Source: Thalassospira tepidiphila MCCC 1A03514 (GTDB lineage Bacteria > Pseudomonadota > Alphaproteobacteria > Rhodospirillales > Thalassospiraceae). Taken from it: 64,000 nt of DNA. The DNA lies in contig NZ_JPVZ01000001.1 of NCBI RefSeq assembly GCF_001662875.1, positions 682,001 to 746,000 on the forward strand, written 5' to 3'. The translations under genes were made by a program, and so were the position numbers. The notes under the pieces are model-generated. The model made no database searches and was not told where the DNA came from. It worked only from the letters and a program-made list of their open reading frames with translations. How positions within the stretch are numbered: the first letter of the stretch is position 1; every line of letters starts with the position of its first letter. Shown here one piece after another: positions 9,441-19,245 of the stretch.

Positions 9441-10907
9441 ATGTATCTCGGAATTGATGTCGGCACATCGGCAGTCAAGGCACTACTGATTGACGAAAAC
9501 TCGGTCACCCTTGCCGAGGCTGATGTCCCTTTACGCGTATCCAGCCCCAAACCGTTCTGGAGCGAACAAAACCCCACCGACTGGTGGGACGCAACCTTGC
9601 GCGCCATTGACGACTTGCACCGCCAAAACCCGTCGGCAATTGCCGCAAGCCGCGCGATCGGCCTGTCGGGCCAGATGCATGGCGCGACCTTGCTGGGTGC
9701 GGATGACAAGCCACTGCGCCCGGCGATCCTGTGGAATGATGGTCGCGCAACCCGCGAATGCGCCGAACTTGATGCCGCCCTGCCCGATCTGGGCCAACGC
9801 GCGGGTGTTGCCACCATGTCGGGCATGACGGCGCCCAAACTGATCTGGCTGCAAAAACACGAACCGGATGTTTTTGCCAAAATCAAAACCATCCTGCTGC
9901 CCAAGGATTACATCCGCTTTTGCCTCTCAGGCGACAAGGCAACCGAAATGTCGGATGCCGCAGGCACACTTTGGCTTGATGAACAAAGCCGAAGCTGGAA
10001 CCAAAGTGCGATCGAAGCCTGTGGCCTGACCCGCGATCAACTGCCGCATCTGGTCGAGGGATCGGATATCACGGGCACGCTGCGCGCAACATTGGTCGAC
10101 CGTTGGGGCATGCGGGACGACGTCATCATTGCCGGGGGTGGCGGTGATGCGGCAACCGGTGGCATCGGGGTCGGGGCGGTTTCCCATGGCGATGGCTTCA
10201 TTTCGCTGGGCACCTCGTCGCAGATCTTTGTCGCCTCGGACAAATACCGTCCCAAACCCGAAGAACTCCTGCACAGCTTTGCCCACGCCATCCCGGACCA
10301 CTGGTTCCAGATGGCGGTCCTGCTTAACGGGGCAAGTTGCCTGAAATGGGCGGCCGACCTTCTGGGCGAGGCCGACATTACGGCACTGCTCAACCGGGTC
10401 GAGGCACAGCACGACGCCCCGTCTGATATCCTGTTCCTGCCCTACCTCAACGGGGAACGCACACCGCACAACAATCCGCATGCCCGTGGGGTGTTCTTTG
10501 GTCTGGGCAGCGATACAGCCCGCGAAACCATGGTTCAGGCAGTGCTCGAAGGGGTCGGCTTTGCCCTCCGCGATGCCAAGTCCCGTCTGCACAAGGCCGG
10601 AACCCAGTGCGACCTGCCCGGTGTGATCGGCGGCGGTGCCCGCAGTCGCTACTGGATCAAGATGATTGCCGACATCCTGGGTAAGCCACTTGCCCGCTAT
10701 GAGGGCGCGACCAAGGGCCCGGCCTTTGGGGCTGCCCGACTGGCCCGACTGGCCCTGACCAAGGAACCGGTTGCAGACGTTTGCGTCAAACCCGCAATCG
10801 AAGAAGTGATTGAACCTGACCTAACCCGCCATGATGCTTACCAGCCGCGCTTTGCCAAATTCCAGCGCATTTACGCTGCCTTGTCAGACGAATTCACCCC
10901 TGACTGA
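9441..10907 (+). CDS. xylB: Xylulokinase
   Basis: A 488-aa FGGY-family sugar kinase that phosphorylates D-xylulose to xylulose 5-phosphate for the pentose phosphate pathway. The N-terminus MYLGIDVGTSAVKALLID holds the phosphate-1 motif; GLSGQMHGATLL is typical of xylulokinases, and PYLNGERTPHNNP and the adenosine-binding GGGARSRYW complete the family signs. A good GGAGG ribosome binding site precedes ATG at 9441. No xylose isomerase, transporter or regulator lies next to it; the following ribokinase is 149 bp away on the same strand. Confidence 0.9.
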   Translation: MYLGIDVGTSAVKALLIDENSVTLAEADVPLRVSSPKPFWSEQNPTDWWDATLRAIDDLHRQNPSAIAASRAIGLSGQMHGATLLGADDKPLRPAILWNDGRATRECAELDAALPDLGQRAGVATMSGMTAPKLIWLQKHEPDVFAKIKTILLPKDYIRFCLSGDKATEMSDAAGTLWLDEQSRSWNQSAIEACGLTRDQLPHLVEGSDITGTLRATLVDRWGMRDDVIIAGGGGDAATGGIGVGAVSHGDGFISLGTSSQIFVASDKYRPKPEELLHSFAHAIPDHWFQMAVLLNGASCLKWAADLLGEADITALLNRVEAQHDAPSDILFLPYLNGERTPHNNPHARGVFFGLGSDTARETMVQAVLEGVGFALRDAKSRLHKAGTQCDLPGVIGGGARSRYWIKMIADILGKPLARYEGATKGPAFGAARLARLALTKEPVADVCVKPAIEEVIEPDLTRHDAYQPRFAKFQRIYAALSDEFTPD

Positions 10908-10910
10908 CCG

Positions 10911-10930
10911 TCTGATCGCCTGATCAGACA
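10911..10930. other. Hairpin between xylB and the ribokinase gene
   Basis: GTCTGATC (10911-10918) and GATCAGAC (10923-10930) form a perfect 8-bp stem just after the xylB stop. No T-run follows, so it is not a classical terminator; it may stabilise the xylB mRNA end or be an operator. The rest of the 149-bp gap shows nothing further. Confidence 0.45.
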
Positions 10931-11056
10931 GACCGGCTGCAACGCGGATCCATAACAATTTGATGATCTCGATAGATTTTGGCGACATCGCCCTTTAAAC
11001 CCCTGATCTGAGAACAACATTAACTTAGTGGAATTCATTTATAAACGCGGACGATT

Positions 11057-11980
11057 ATGACGATTGCAGTTGTTGGAAGCTCGAACTTTGATTTTGCGGC
11101 CCGTGTGGCGAAGCTTCCTGTTCGGGGACAAACGGTTTCCTCCCGGGCTTACAAGACCGGACCGGGCGGCAAAGGATGCAATCAGGCACTTGCCGTCGCC
11201 AGACTTGGTGTTTCCCCTGTCTTCATCTCCAAACTTGGCGATGACATGCTGGGCAAACAACTGATCGAAACCCTTGCGACCGAGGGGTTGGATACCACCA
11301 ACCTGATCGTCGCCGACGAAGCACAAACCGGCATTGCCCTGATCTCGATCGATGAGGCGGGCGAAAACATGATCACGGTCGTGGGTGGCGCCAACATGAC
11401 CATGACCCGAAACGACCTGCATGAAAAACAGGAACTCCTGCGCAACTGCGACTATCTGCTGTTGCAGCTTGAATGTCCGGTGGTGGCCATTGACTGCGCG
11501 ATCAAATATGCCCGCGAAGGCAATGCAAAGGTCATTCTTGACCCGGCCCCGGTCGCCGATCTGGTCGTCATGCGCGACCTGCTGGCCCTGACCCACATCG
11601 TCACCCCCAACCAAAGCGAATGCTTGGCCCTCACCGGTATTGATCCGGTCGATGAGGCCACCGCAAGTAGCGCCAGCATCAAGCTGCATGACATGGGCCC
11701 GGAAACCGTCATCATCAAAATGGGCGGTGATGGTGCGTTCTATTCATCGGGCGGGCAAACCGGCATGGTTCCGGGCTTTGTGGTCAATACTGTTGATACG
11801 GTGGGCGCTGGCGATTGCTTCAATGCCGGGTTGGCTGTCGCCCTGCATGGTGGTCAGCCGCTCAAGGATGCCGTGCGCTTTGCCTGTGCCACCGGTGCGC
11901 TTTCCACCACCAACAATGGTGCAGCCGAGGCCGCACCCCGCCTTGCCGATGTTCTGTCGCTGATCGAAGGCAACGCCTAA
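11057..11980 (+). CDS. rbsK: Ribokinase (PfkB family)
   Basis: A 307-aa PfkB-type carbohydrate kinase, most like ribokinase (D-ribose to ribose 5-phosphate). The N-terminal GGKGCNQALAVARLG (near 36-50) and the C-terminal DTVGAGDCFNAGLAVAL, with the catalytic Asp in GAGD, are the two PfkB signatures, and TPNQSECLALTG matches the ribokinase TPNxxE motif. It may be co-transcribed with xylB (149 bp, hairpin between). The neighbourhood has no ribose transporter, so the exact sugar is inferred from sequence only. Confidence 0.85.
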   Translation: MTIAVVGSSNFDFAARVAKLPVRGQTVSSRAYKTGPGGKGCNQALAVARLGVSPVFISKLGDDMLGKQLIETLATEGLDTTNLIVADEAQTGIALISIDEAGENMITVVGGANMTMTRNDLHEKQELLRNCDYLLLQLECPVVAIDCAIKYAREGNAKVILDPAPVADLVVMRDLLALTHIVTPNQSECLALTGIDPVDEATASSASIKLHDMGPETVIIKMGGDGAFYSSGGQTGMVPGFVVNTVDTVGAGDCFNAGLAVALHGGQPLKDAVRFACATGALSTTNNGAAEAAPRLADVLSLIEGNA

Positions 11981-11996
11981 GACTGCTCACTTGCGC

Positions 11997-12557
11997 TCAG
12001 GACGTCTGATCAATCAACTGATCGAAATAGGTAATGACCTCTGGCGCATCCCAACGCGCAATGCCTTCAAGTTTGCCGCGCAAATCACCCTTGGCGTCAT
12101 AGACAAAACTGGTCGGAAGGCCGCGCGCCCCCATCTGGCGCGCAATCGCCCCACGCGGATCAAGAACGATATCAAGGTTCTCGATTCCATTGGTTTCAAA
12201 GAATTCGCGGACCGCATCCGCCCCGCCACGGTCCTGACTAAGGGCCAGAACACGAAACGGCTTATCGGCCATCTCGACCGCCAGGCGATCCAGATCGGGC
12301 ATTTCCTTGACGCATGGCACACACCAGGTCGCCCACAGATTGACCAGAACAACCTGTCCTTTCAGGCTGTTAAAGGCGACCTCGTTGCCATTTTCATCGA
12401 CAAACGCCAGATCTTCGGGCAAAGAACCCCCTTCGGATGGCATAACCATCTTTGAAAGTTCTTGCGGGAATTGCGTATCAGCAAAGGCAGGGGTTGCATA
12501 AATGCCCGAGATGGCGACAATCACGCCAAGTTTTACGTAACGAAGCAATGCTTTCAC
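11997..12557 (-). CDS. TlpA-like thiol-disulfide oxidoreductase
   Basis: A 186-aa periplasmic thioredoxin-fold protein. A GTG start at 12557 is chosen because GGAAAGGTGG sits just before it and the product then begins with a standard signal peptide ([11 protein letters not shown]...GIYATPAFA). The active site is WCVPC within [15 protein letters not shown] and the cis-Pro loop is ARGLPTSF. TlpA/ResA proteins reduce disulfides, for example in cytochrome c or cytochrome oxidase assembly. Convergent with the ribokinase gene and divergent from argH; the TlpA-argH pairing is common in alphaproteobacteria. Confidence 0.82.
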   Translation of the reverse strand: MKALLRYVKLGVIVAISGIYATPAFADTQFPQELSKMVMPSEGGSLPEDLAFVDENGNEVAFNSLKGQVVLVNLWATWCVPCVKEMPDLDRLAVEMADKPFRVLALSQDRGGADAVREFFETNGIENLDIVLDPRGAIARQMGARGLPTSFVYDAKGDLRGKLEGIARWDAPEVITYFDQLIDQTS

Positions 12558-12588
12558 AACACCCACCTTTCCAAGACTGCGGATCACG

Positions 12589-14004
12589 ATGACCGATCAA
12601 AACGCCACTGACCAGAAAAACGCAAACTCCCTTTGGGGCGGCCGCTTCGAAGCAGGCCCGTCAGCCATCATGGAAGAAATCAACGCTTCCATCGGCTTTG
12701 ACAAACGCCTTTACGCCCAGGACATTCAGGGCTCGAAGGCCCACTGCGCCATGCTGGTCAAGCAGAACATCATTCCTGCTGAAGATGGCGAAAAGATCAC
12801 CAACGGTCTAGACCAGATTCTTCAAGAAATCGAGAGCGGTGAATTCAAATTCTCCGCCGCCCTTGAAGACATCCACATGAATGTCGAAAGCCGCCTGCGC
12901 GAATTGATCGGCCCGGCGGCTGGTCGCCTGCATACTGCGCGCTCGCGCAATGATCAGGTCGCGACCGACTTCAAACTCTGGGTCCGTGACGTTGCGCTTG
13001 GCGATCTTGAGGTCGGCCTCAAAGGCCTTCAGGAAGCCCTGATTGCACAGGCTGAAACCCACGCAGAAACCATCATGCCGGGCTTCACCCACCTGCAGGC
13101 CGCCCAGCCGGTCACCTTTGGTCATCATCTTCTGGCCTATGTCGAAATGTTTGGCCGTGATCGCGGGCGTGTTGCCGATTGCCGCACCCGTATCAACGAA
13201 AACCCGCTGGGATCTGCGGCCCTTGCTGGCACCCCCTATCCGATTGATCGTCACATGACGGCAACTGCGCTGGGCTTTGATCGCCCGACGGCGAACTCGC
13301 TCGATGCGGTATCGGACCGTGACTTTGCGCTTGAATACCTGAATGCTGCTTCGATTGCCGCCATGCATCTGTCGCGCCTGGCCGAAGAAATGGTCATCTG
13401 GTGCTCGGCCCAGTTCCGCTTTATCGGCATGTCTGACAAATTCTCGACCGGCTCTTCGATCATGCCGCAAAAACGTAACCCGGATGCGGCCGAACTGATC
13501 CGCTCGAAAATCGGGCGTATTGTTGGCTGCTACAACGGCTTGATGCTGTCGATGAAGGGGCTGCCGCTGGCTTATTCCAAGGACATGCAGGAAGACAAGG
13601 AACCGGTTTTCCAGGCCCATGACCATCTTGGTCTGTGCGTTGCCGCCATGACCGGCATGATCGCCGACATGAAGGTGTTTGCCGACAATATGCGTGCCGC
13701 GGCCGGTGCGGGTTACACCACCGCCACCGACCTTGCAGACTGGCTGGTGGCCGAACTTGGCATGCCGTTCCGTGACGCGCATCACGTGGTTGGCGCGACC
13801 GTGAAACTCGCCGAAACCAAGGGCTGCGACCTTGATCAGCTGTCGCTTGAAGACCTGCAAGGCATCGAACCCAAAATCACCAATGCGGTTTATGATGTGC
13901 TGACAGTCGAGGCATCGGTTGCCGCCCGCCAAAGCTTTGGTGGCACCGCCCCGGTCCGGGTCAAGGAATCCGTTGCGGCCGCAAAGGAAAGGTTCCTCAA
14001 ATGA
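12589..14004 (+). CDS. argH: Argininosuccinate lyase
   Basis: A 471-aa enzyme for the last step of arginine synthesis, splitting argininosuccinate into arginine and fumarate. Family signs are [11 protein letters not shown] at the N-terminus, [27 protein letters not shown] and the catalytic-loop signature [12 protein letters not shown]. Length is normal. Its 3' end overlaps the start of the lptM gene (ATGA, 14001-14004), and lptM overlaps lysA, so argH-lptM-lysA are coupled. Confidence 0.96.
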   Translation: MTDQNATDQKNANSLWGGRFEAGPSAIMEEINASIGFDKRLYAQDIQGSKAHCAMLVKQNIIPAEDGEKITNGLDQILQEIESGEFKFSAALEDIHMNVESRLRELIGPAAGRLHTARSRNDQVATDFKLWVRDVALGDLEVGLKGLQEALIAQAETHAETIMPGFTHLQAAQPVTFGHHLLAYVEMFGRDRGRVADCRTRINENPLGSAALAGTPYPIDRHMTATALGFDRPTANSLDAVSDRDFALEYLNAASIAAMHLSRLAEEMVIWCSAQFRFIGMSDKFSTGSSIMPQKRNPDAAELIRSKIGRIVGCYNGLMLSMKGLPLAYSKDMQEDKEPVFQAHDHLGLCVAAMTGMIADMKVFADNMRAAAGAGYTTATDLADWLVAELGMPFRDAHHVVGATVKLAETKGCDLDQLSLEDLQGIEPKITNAVYDVLTVEASVAARQSFGGTAPVRVKESVAAAKERFLK

Positions 14005-14147
14005 ACAGCAACCTGTTGAAACGCGGCACCGTCATCACGCTGGCCATCATGTTGGGGCTTTCAGTTGCGGCGTGCGGCAAAAAAGGCCCGCTCGAACCGC
14101 CGACCGACAAAGGTTATGAATATCCAAGGGATTACCCGGCCCAATGA
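14001..14147 (+). CDS. lptM: Small lipoprotein LptM (YifL family)
   Basis: A 48-aa lipoprotein: basic N-terminus (MNSNLLKRG), hydrophobic core and lipobox [15 protein letters not shown], then a short acidic, Pro/Tyr-rich tail. CGxKGPL after the lipidated Cys is the hallmark of LptM (formerly YifL), which in E. coli assists disulfide maturation of the LPS translocon LptDE. It overlaps argH by 4 nt and lysA by 4 nt. The location beside lysA is the conserved one in proteobacteria. Easily missed because of its size. Confidence 0.88.
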   Translation: MNSNLLKRGTVITLAIMLGLSVAACGKKGPLEPPTDKGYEYPRDYPAQ

Positions 14148-15415
14148 ACCATTTTGAATATATCAACGGCGAACTTTACGCCGAAGGCGTCTCGATCCGG
14201 GAAATGGCTGACAAGGTCGGAACCCCGTTCTTCTGCTATTCGACCGCGACCCTGGAACGCCATTACAAGGTCTATGCCGACGCATTTGACGGCCTTGATG
14301 CCACTGTGTGCTTTGCCGTTAAGGCAAACTCCAACCAGGCAGTCCTGAAAACACTCGCCAATCTTGGTGCGGGTGCGGACGTTGTTTCGGTTGGTGAAAT
14401 GCGCCGTGCGCTGCGTGCAGGCATGCCCCCGGCAAAGATCATCTTTTCCGGTGTTGGCAAGGCCGATGCCGAAATGCGCGAAGCCCTTGACGCCGACATT
14501 GCCCAGATCAATGTCGAAAGCATCCCCGAACTGGTTGAGCTGAACCGTGTTGCCATCGACATGGGCAAAAAGGCGCGCATTGCGCTGCGCGTCAACCCGC
14601 ATGTCGATGCCAAAACCCACGAAAAGATCGCCACCGGCAAGGCCGAGAACAAGTTCGGCATCGACTGGACCCGCGCGATCGAGGTTTACCGCGAAGCCGC
14701 CGCCATGGATGGCATCGAGGTTACCGGGATCGCCATGCATATCGGCTCCCAGCTGACCGACCTGGCCCCGTTCCGCGAGGCATTTACACGTCTGGCCGGT
14801 CTGGTTGAACAGCTGCGATCTGAGGGCATCGATATCCGCAATCTCGATCTTGGTGGCGGGCTTGGTATTGCCTATCAGGGCGAAACGCCGCCGCTTCCCG
14901 ATGCCTATGGTCAGATGGTGCGCGAAACCGTCGGCCATCTTGGCTGTCACATCACGCTGGAACCGGGCCGTTTGATTGCCGGCAATGCCGGGATCATGGT
15001 GTCGCGCGTCATGTATATCAAAGACGGCGAAGCCAAACGCTTTGTCATTCTTGATGCCGCAATGAACGACCTGATCCGCCCGACACTGTATGGCGCCTAT
15101 CACGAAATCATCCCGGTCGATGAACAGACTGACGGTGACAAGCAGGTCAAGGTTGATGTGGTCGGCCCGGTTTGCGAAACCGGTGATACCTTTGGCAAGG
15201 ACCGCGACCTCCCCGATGATCTCAAGGCCGGTGATCTGGTCGCTGTCATGTCGGCGGGTGCCTATGGTGCGGTCATGTCGTCGACCTACAACACCCGTGC
15301 GCTGACACCCGAAGTGCTGGTCAAGGGCAACAACTTTGCCATCGTCCGTCCGCGTCAGGAAATTGACGATCTGATCAACATGGATCAGGTACCCTCCTGG
15401 CTCAGCAACGCATAA
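14144..15415 (+). CDS. lysA: Diaminopimelate decarboxylase
   Basis: A 423-aa PLP enzyme that converts meso-diaminopimelate to lysine. The PLP lysine lies in CFAVKANSNQAVLK; HIGSQLTDLAPF, the glycine-rich LDLGGGLGI and EPGRLIAGNAG are the other fold-type III signs, and CETGDTFGKDR carries the substrate-binding Cys. The start overlaps lptM by 4 nt. A terminator follows 35 bp after the stop. Confidence 0.96.
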   Translation: MNHFEYINGELYAEGVSIREMADKVGTPFFCYSTATLERHYKVYADAFDGLDATVCFAVKANSNQAVLKTLANLGAGADVVSVGEMRRALRAGMPPAKIIFSGVGKADAEMREALDADIAQINVESIPELVELNRVAIDMGKKARIALRVNPHVDAKTHEKIATGKAENKFGIDWTRAIEVYREAAAMDGIEVTGIAMHIGSQLTDLAPFREAFTRLAGLVEQLRSEGIDIRNLDLGGGLGIAYQGETPPLPDAYGQMVRETVGHLGCHITLEPGRLIAGNAGIMVSRVMYIKDGEAKRFVILDAAMNDLIRPTLYGAYHEIIPVDEQTDGDKQVKVDVVGPVCETGDTFGKDRDLPDDLKAGDLVAVMSAGAYGAVMSSTYNTRALTPEVLVKGNNFAIVRPRQEIDDLINMDQVPSWLSNA

Positions 15416-15449
15416 GACCGGCATTCCGTTTCGGTTTTTAACGCTTTCG

Positions 15450-15486
15450 GGGCGGCTGGCCATTTGTCAGCCGCCCTTTTATTTTG
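15450..15486 (+). terminator. Terminator after argH-lptM-lysA
   Basis: GGGCGGCTG (15450-15458) pairs with CAGCCGCCC (15468-15476), a 9-bp stem with a 9-nt loop, followed by a T-rich tract TTTTATTTT. Confidence 0.88.
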
Positions 15487-15602
15487 CCCAATCCCGTCGA
15501 ATTGCTTGACCCGCCCCGCCAAAAGACCAAGCTTTAAAGAAGCGGGTTGTGCCAGAATGCCGGATACAACGCGCAATATGTCGGCAAGCAGGGCTCAAAG
15601 GC

Positions 15603-18056
15603 ATGTCGTTGATACCACCCTATCCCAAGATGGAACGCCATGTGCGCAAGACGCGCTTGGTGATGGTGTGGGAATCTGTCTGGCCCTGTCTGATCCCGGC
15701 CCTTTCGATCGGACTACTGATCGTTGGTCTGACACTGACCGGAACGTTTGAACTTCTCCCCGCCACCGGGCACATCATGCTGCTGTCCGTCCTGTCGGTC
15801 GCGGTCATGGTTGCCGTGGTCGCGCCATGGCGCAATTTCAAAATGCCCACGCGCCGGGACGTCCTGCACCGGATCGAGGTGGACAACCATCTTGATAACA
15901 ACCCACTGCAAAGCCTTGAAGATCACGTCCCCGAAACCGACGACCCACTGACCAGCTACCTCTGGCAGCGTCAACTGGGCCTGCATGAAGCCGCACTGGC
16001 GAAGCTTCGGCTATCGCGTCCTCTGCCCGCTATTACCCGCGTTGACCGCTTTGGCCTGACCGCCATTCCTGTGTTGCTGGTGTTTGTCGGCCTGATGACC
16101 GGCCTTGACCATGCCGAGGAACGCTTTTCAAAGGCCTTCAGCCCACTTCAGCGCCTTGGTGCCGCCGACTTCAGTGCCACCCTTTGGGTCACCCCACCGG
16201 CCTATACCGGGCAAATACCGCGCATCTTGCAGTTCAGTGCGCTGTCCGATACGGATACCACAGGTGCCCGCCAATCCGAAAACACAGGTAATGCGACCTC
16301 TGACAAGACCAGTGACGTCATCACTGTTCAGGTCCCGGCGGGATCGACCCTTGATGGCAGCATCACAAGCATCTGGGAACCGACCCTGACCACCCCGAAC
16401 GGCACGCAATCCTTTACCGAGGGGGCCGAGAACAGCTATGTGCTGTCCACCGCAATCGACCAGCCCGGCCAATGGCGCATATCGGTCTGGGGCAATGATC
16501 GCCTGACTCTTGATATCGAATTGCTGGCCGATAATGTGCCTAGCCTGTCCTTCGTCAGCCCGCCGACCATCACCCGGCGCGATCATGTGCGCCTTGATTA
16601 CGTCGTCAGCGATGATTATGGCCTTGATAGTCTTGATCTGGTGATCACGCCTGCGGCCGAAGAAGGCACGATCAAGCAATATGGCCCGATTGATCAGGTG
16701 GTGATTGATCTCAAGGGCGATGCGGCTGGCGTTACCAGCAGTGCCGGCGCCATGCCGACCCGCATCGAAGGCCCGCGCTTTATTGATCTTGTCGCCCATC
16801 CCTGGGCAGGTTTGCCGGTCAATATCCAGATGGTCTCAAACGATAACGCCGATCAACGCGGTGAAAGCGATATCCGCTCCCTGATGCTGCCCGAACGGGA
16901 ATTCAGCCATCCGGTGGCGCAAAAGCTGATTGATATCCGGCGTGGTTTGCTGCGCTATCCGGACCGCGCACTTGAAATGCATCAGGCGCTGTTGCCGATC
17001 CTGTTCGCCCCCCAGGCCTTTAACGGCCATCTCGGCGTGTTCCTGACCCTTTCGGTGGCCGAAAGCCGGCTGGCGTCGAACCTGCAAAACCGCGCCACCC
17101 ATCAGGATGTCGCAGGCCTTCTGTGGCATGTCGCCGAGGAGATCGAACGGGGTTCCTACGGCATTGCCGAGCGTAATTTGATGGAGGCCGAGGAACGCCT
17201 GCTGGAGGCCCTTGCCAACCCCGATGTCACCGAAAGCGAAATCGCCCGCCTGATTGATGAATACCGTCAGGCGCTCAATGAATATCTTGCCGCCATGATG
17301 CGCGAAAGCCCGGAACAGGCCGAAGAAGAACCCCCGCCCGGCAGTGCAACACTTGAACAACAGGACCTGTCACGCATCATCGATCAGATCGATGCCCTGA
17401 TGCGCGCAGGTGCGCGTGATCAGGCCCGCCAGTTGATCGACCGTTTGCGCGAACTGGTCGAAAACATGCAAGTCACCACCGGTCAGGGCGGCATGGATAT
17501 CACATCGACGCTGCGCGAAATGTTGGACGGCATGCGCGATCTGTCGCGCCGTCAGCAGGACCTGATGAATGAAGGCGACAATGCCTCCACCCGGAACGGC
17601 AATGGCCCGCGTGCAAACCAGCAACAGGGTCTTGCCGATGACGCCGGTGAAATCCTCAACGATCCCGGTCTTGGCCAATTCGGCGATGTCAGCGGCATGA
17701 ATTCGGTGATTGATGCAATGCGCGGCGCGGCAGAGGCGCTTGGCAACAACCGATCGCACGAGGCCCTGCAATATCAGCGACAGGCCATGGACGCCCTGCA
17801 ACAGGGCATTGGCGAAATCAGCCGCGCGCTGGAAGGGCTCAGCCAGCTCGCCCCGATGCTCGAAGACCTCGAAGGATCCGGGCGCCGTGATCCGCTGGGC
17901 CGGCCCGTCGGTGGCGATGGCACCACCACCATCCCGGATGTAAACACGCTCGAACGGGCCTGGCGCATCTTGCAGGAACTCCGCCGCCGGTCTGGCGATC
18001 CCGAACGCCCGGAGATCGAACAGGAATATATCGACCGCTTGCTCAAACGGTTCTGA
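15603..18056 (+). CDS. TIGR02302 family membrane protein (DUF4175)
   Basis: About 817 aa. An N-terminal part with two or three membrane segments (around residues 20-65 and 145-165), a beta-rich periplasmic-looking middle, and a C-terminal half of charged, Gln-rich helices (RDLSRRQQDLMNEGD, RSHEALQYQRQAMDALQQ) likely to form coiled coil. This is the TIGR02302 architecture, an alphaproteobacterial family of unknown function that often follows lysA. Start choice is uncertain: ATG 15603 or 15630 are both plausible, and the frame is open from 15549. A terminator separates it from lysA. Confidence 0.8.
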   Translation: MSLIPPYPKMERHVRKTRLVMVWESVWPCLIPALSIGLLIVGLTLTGTFELLPATGHIMLLSVLSVAVMVAVVAPWRNFKMPTRRDVLHRIEVDNHLDNNPLQSLEDHVPETDDPLTSYLWQRQLGLHEAALAKLRLSRPLPAITRVDRFGLTAIPVLLVFVGLMTGLDHAEERFSKAFSPLQRLGAADFSATLWVTPPAYTGQIPRILQFSALSDTDTTGARQSENTGNATSDKTSDVITVQVPAGSTLDGSITSIWEPTLTTPNGTQSFTEGAENSYVLSTAIDQPGQWRISVWGNDRLTLDIELLADNVPSLSFVSPPTITRRDHVRLDYVVSDDYGLDSLDLVITPAAEEGTIKQYGPIDQVVIDLKGDAAGVTSSAGAMPTRIEGPRFIDLVAHPWAGLPVNIQMVSNDNADQRGESDIRSLMLPEREFSHPVAQKLIDIRRGLLRYPDRALEMHQALLPILFAPQAFNGHLGVFLTLSVAESRLASNLQNRATHQDVAGLLWHVAEEIERGSYGIAERNLMEAEERLLEALANPDVTESEIARLIDEYRQALNEYLAAMMRESPEQAEEEPPPGSATLEQQDLSRIIDQIDALMRAGARDQARQLIDRLRELVENMQVTTGQGGMDITSTLREMLDGMRDLSRRQQDLMNEGDNASTRNGNGPRANQQQGLADDAGEILNDPGLGQFGDVSGMNSVIDAMRGAAEALGNNRSHEALQYQRQAMDALQQGIGEISRALEGLSQLAPMLEDLEGSGRRDPLGRPVGGDGTTTIPDVNTLERAWRILQELRRRSGDPERPEIEQEYIDRLLKRF

Positions 18057-18083
18057 GTGGTCACTGAAACGCCCAAAACAAAA

Positions 18084-18110
18084 AAAGGCAGCACGCGTTG
18101 TGCTGCCTTT
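18084..18110. terminator. Bidirectional terminator between convergent genes
   Basis: AAAGGCAGCAC (18084-18094) and GTGCTGCCTTT (18100-18110) form an 11-bp stem with a 5-nt loop. A-runs on the left and T on the right let it serve both the TIGR02302 gene (+) and the zinc-ribbon gene (-). Confidence 0.85.
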
Positions 18111-18139
18111 CTCATAATCACGATGTTTGCGCGAACCGC

Positions 18140-18958
18140 TTAGGGCTCAACCGCCTCGCGCGGGTCAAGGAAGGTGACCTGCAGGCGGGTTGCCGTCGGG
18201 TTCGGGCGCCGGATCTTGGTTTCGACTTCCATGCTTTCGCCAACCGGCAACATCTGTTGCACCATCGGCATCTCCGCACCGGACTGAACCAGCGTCTCAT
18301 CATAAATCAGCGGCACCTTCTTGCGCTGAACCACACGATCAAGCGGATCAAGAAGCTCGATCAGAAGGTAAGGAAGCGCTCGCGGCTCTTCACTGATATT
18401 GACGATCTCGGCGCGAACAACAAGAACGTCAACGCCGTCCTCTTCTTCGCGGGTCGGCGGCAATTCGCGGATATCAAGGCCTTCGCCGACATGCGGCACA
18501 TCAAGCCCCACCATGTCATAAACCTTGGCAATCGGCGGCCACAGTTCGATGATCTGATCCTTGGCGAAGTAGCCACCCGCACCAATCCCGCCCAACACCA
18601 GCAGGAAGATGATCCAGCCAACGATGCCCTTTTTCTTTTTGGGCTCCGGCTTTGGATTGTTGCGAATCAGCTGCTGGGGAATCGGGGGCGGATCGGGGAT
18701 CTTGTCGGCTTCTTCAAAGCCCGGATCAACCGGCCCACCGCCCATCTGGTCTGCATTGAAATCAGCACCCAGCGACCCCTCTTCATTGAACGGGGCCGGA
18801 ATATCATTTTCCGGGGCCGGGGCTGGCTTCTTTGCGCCGGGCGGGTCCTGATGCCAGCTATTGCCGCAGCTTTTACAGCGCACGGTTCGGCCTTTCGGAC
18901 CGATTGCTTCTGTTTTAACTGAGTATTTCTTTGAACACTCTGGGCAAGTAATGATCAT
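18140..18958 (-). CDS. Zinc-ribbon (MJ0042) / DUF3426 membrane protein
   Basis: 272 aa. Residues 5-31 form an MJ0042-type zinc ribbon (C5-P-E-C8 and C28-K-S-C31). A Pro/Asp-rich linker runs to about 105, a single membrane helix covers about 111-131, and the C-terminal part is a DUF3426 beta-domain (VVRAEIVNISEEPRALPYL). The cytoplasmic zinc ribbon and extracytoplasmic domain suggest a signalling or scaffolding role, but none is established. It is divergent from ftsE with a 287-bp gap, an arrangement recurring in alphaproteobacteria. Confidence 0.8.
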   Translation of the reverse strand: MIITCPECSKKYSVKTEAIGPKGRTVRCKSCGNSWHQDPPGAKKPAPAPENDIPAPFNEEGSLGADFNADQMGGGPVDPGFEEADKIPDPPPIPQQLIRNNPKPEPKKKKGIVGWIIFLLVLGGIGAGGYFAKDQIIELWPPIAKVYDMVGLDVPHVGEGLDIRELPPTREEEDGVDVLVVRAEIVNISEEPRALPYLLIELLDPLDRVVQRKKVPLIYDETLVQSGAEMPMVQQMLPVGESMEVETKIRRPNPTATRLQVTFLDPREAVEP

Positions 18959-19021
18959 TGCAAACCTGGCATATCGATGACGGCGGCATCAAACACGGGG
19001 GAAGGCGTGAAACTGTCTGCG

Positions 19022-19047
19022 ACTGACGGTCCCCCTGTGCCGTCAGT
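19022..19047. other. Hairpin in the zinc-ribbon/ftsE intergenic region
   Basis: ACTGACGG (19022-19029) and CCGTCAGT (19040-19047) make a perfect 8-bp stem with a 10-nt loop in the 287-bp gap between the divergent genes. No T-run follows. It may be an operator or part of the leader of the zinc-ribbon transcript. Nothing else recognisable is in this gap apart from AT-rich sequence around 19050-19085. Confidence 0.4.
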
Positions 19048-19245
19048 GAAGCCTTACACTATATGTAAATAGCGGCGATTTAACAGACTGTTAAGCAGAG
19101 ATAACAGAAGCTGCCCGGATTTGGGTATCAAACCTCTGGCTGATCGGGCTGTTAATGGTATCCAAAATAGACGACAAACCGTCCAAACCGGTTAATTCAT
19201 TTTCGATATTGTCACGACAAGGCTACTTTCCAACCCTGTCGGATC

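Noticed and set aside
12808..13932. 374-codon minus-strand frame opposite argH, and similar long frames opposite lysA, uvrC, the RutG-like permease and pyc
   Set aside because: Third-position GC bias opens antisense frames in this genome; the sense genes are certain.
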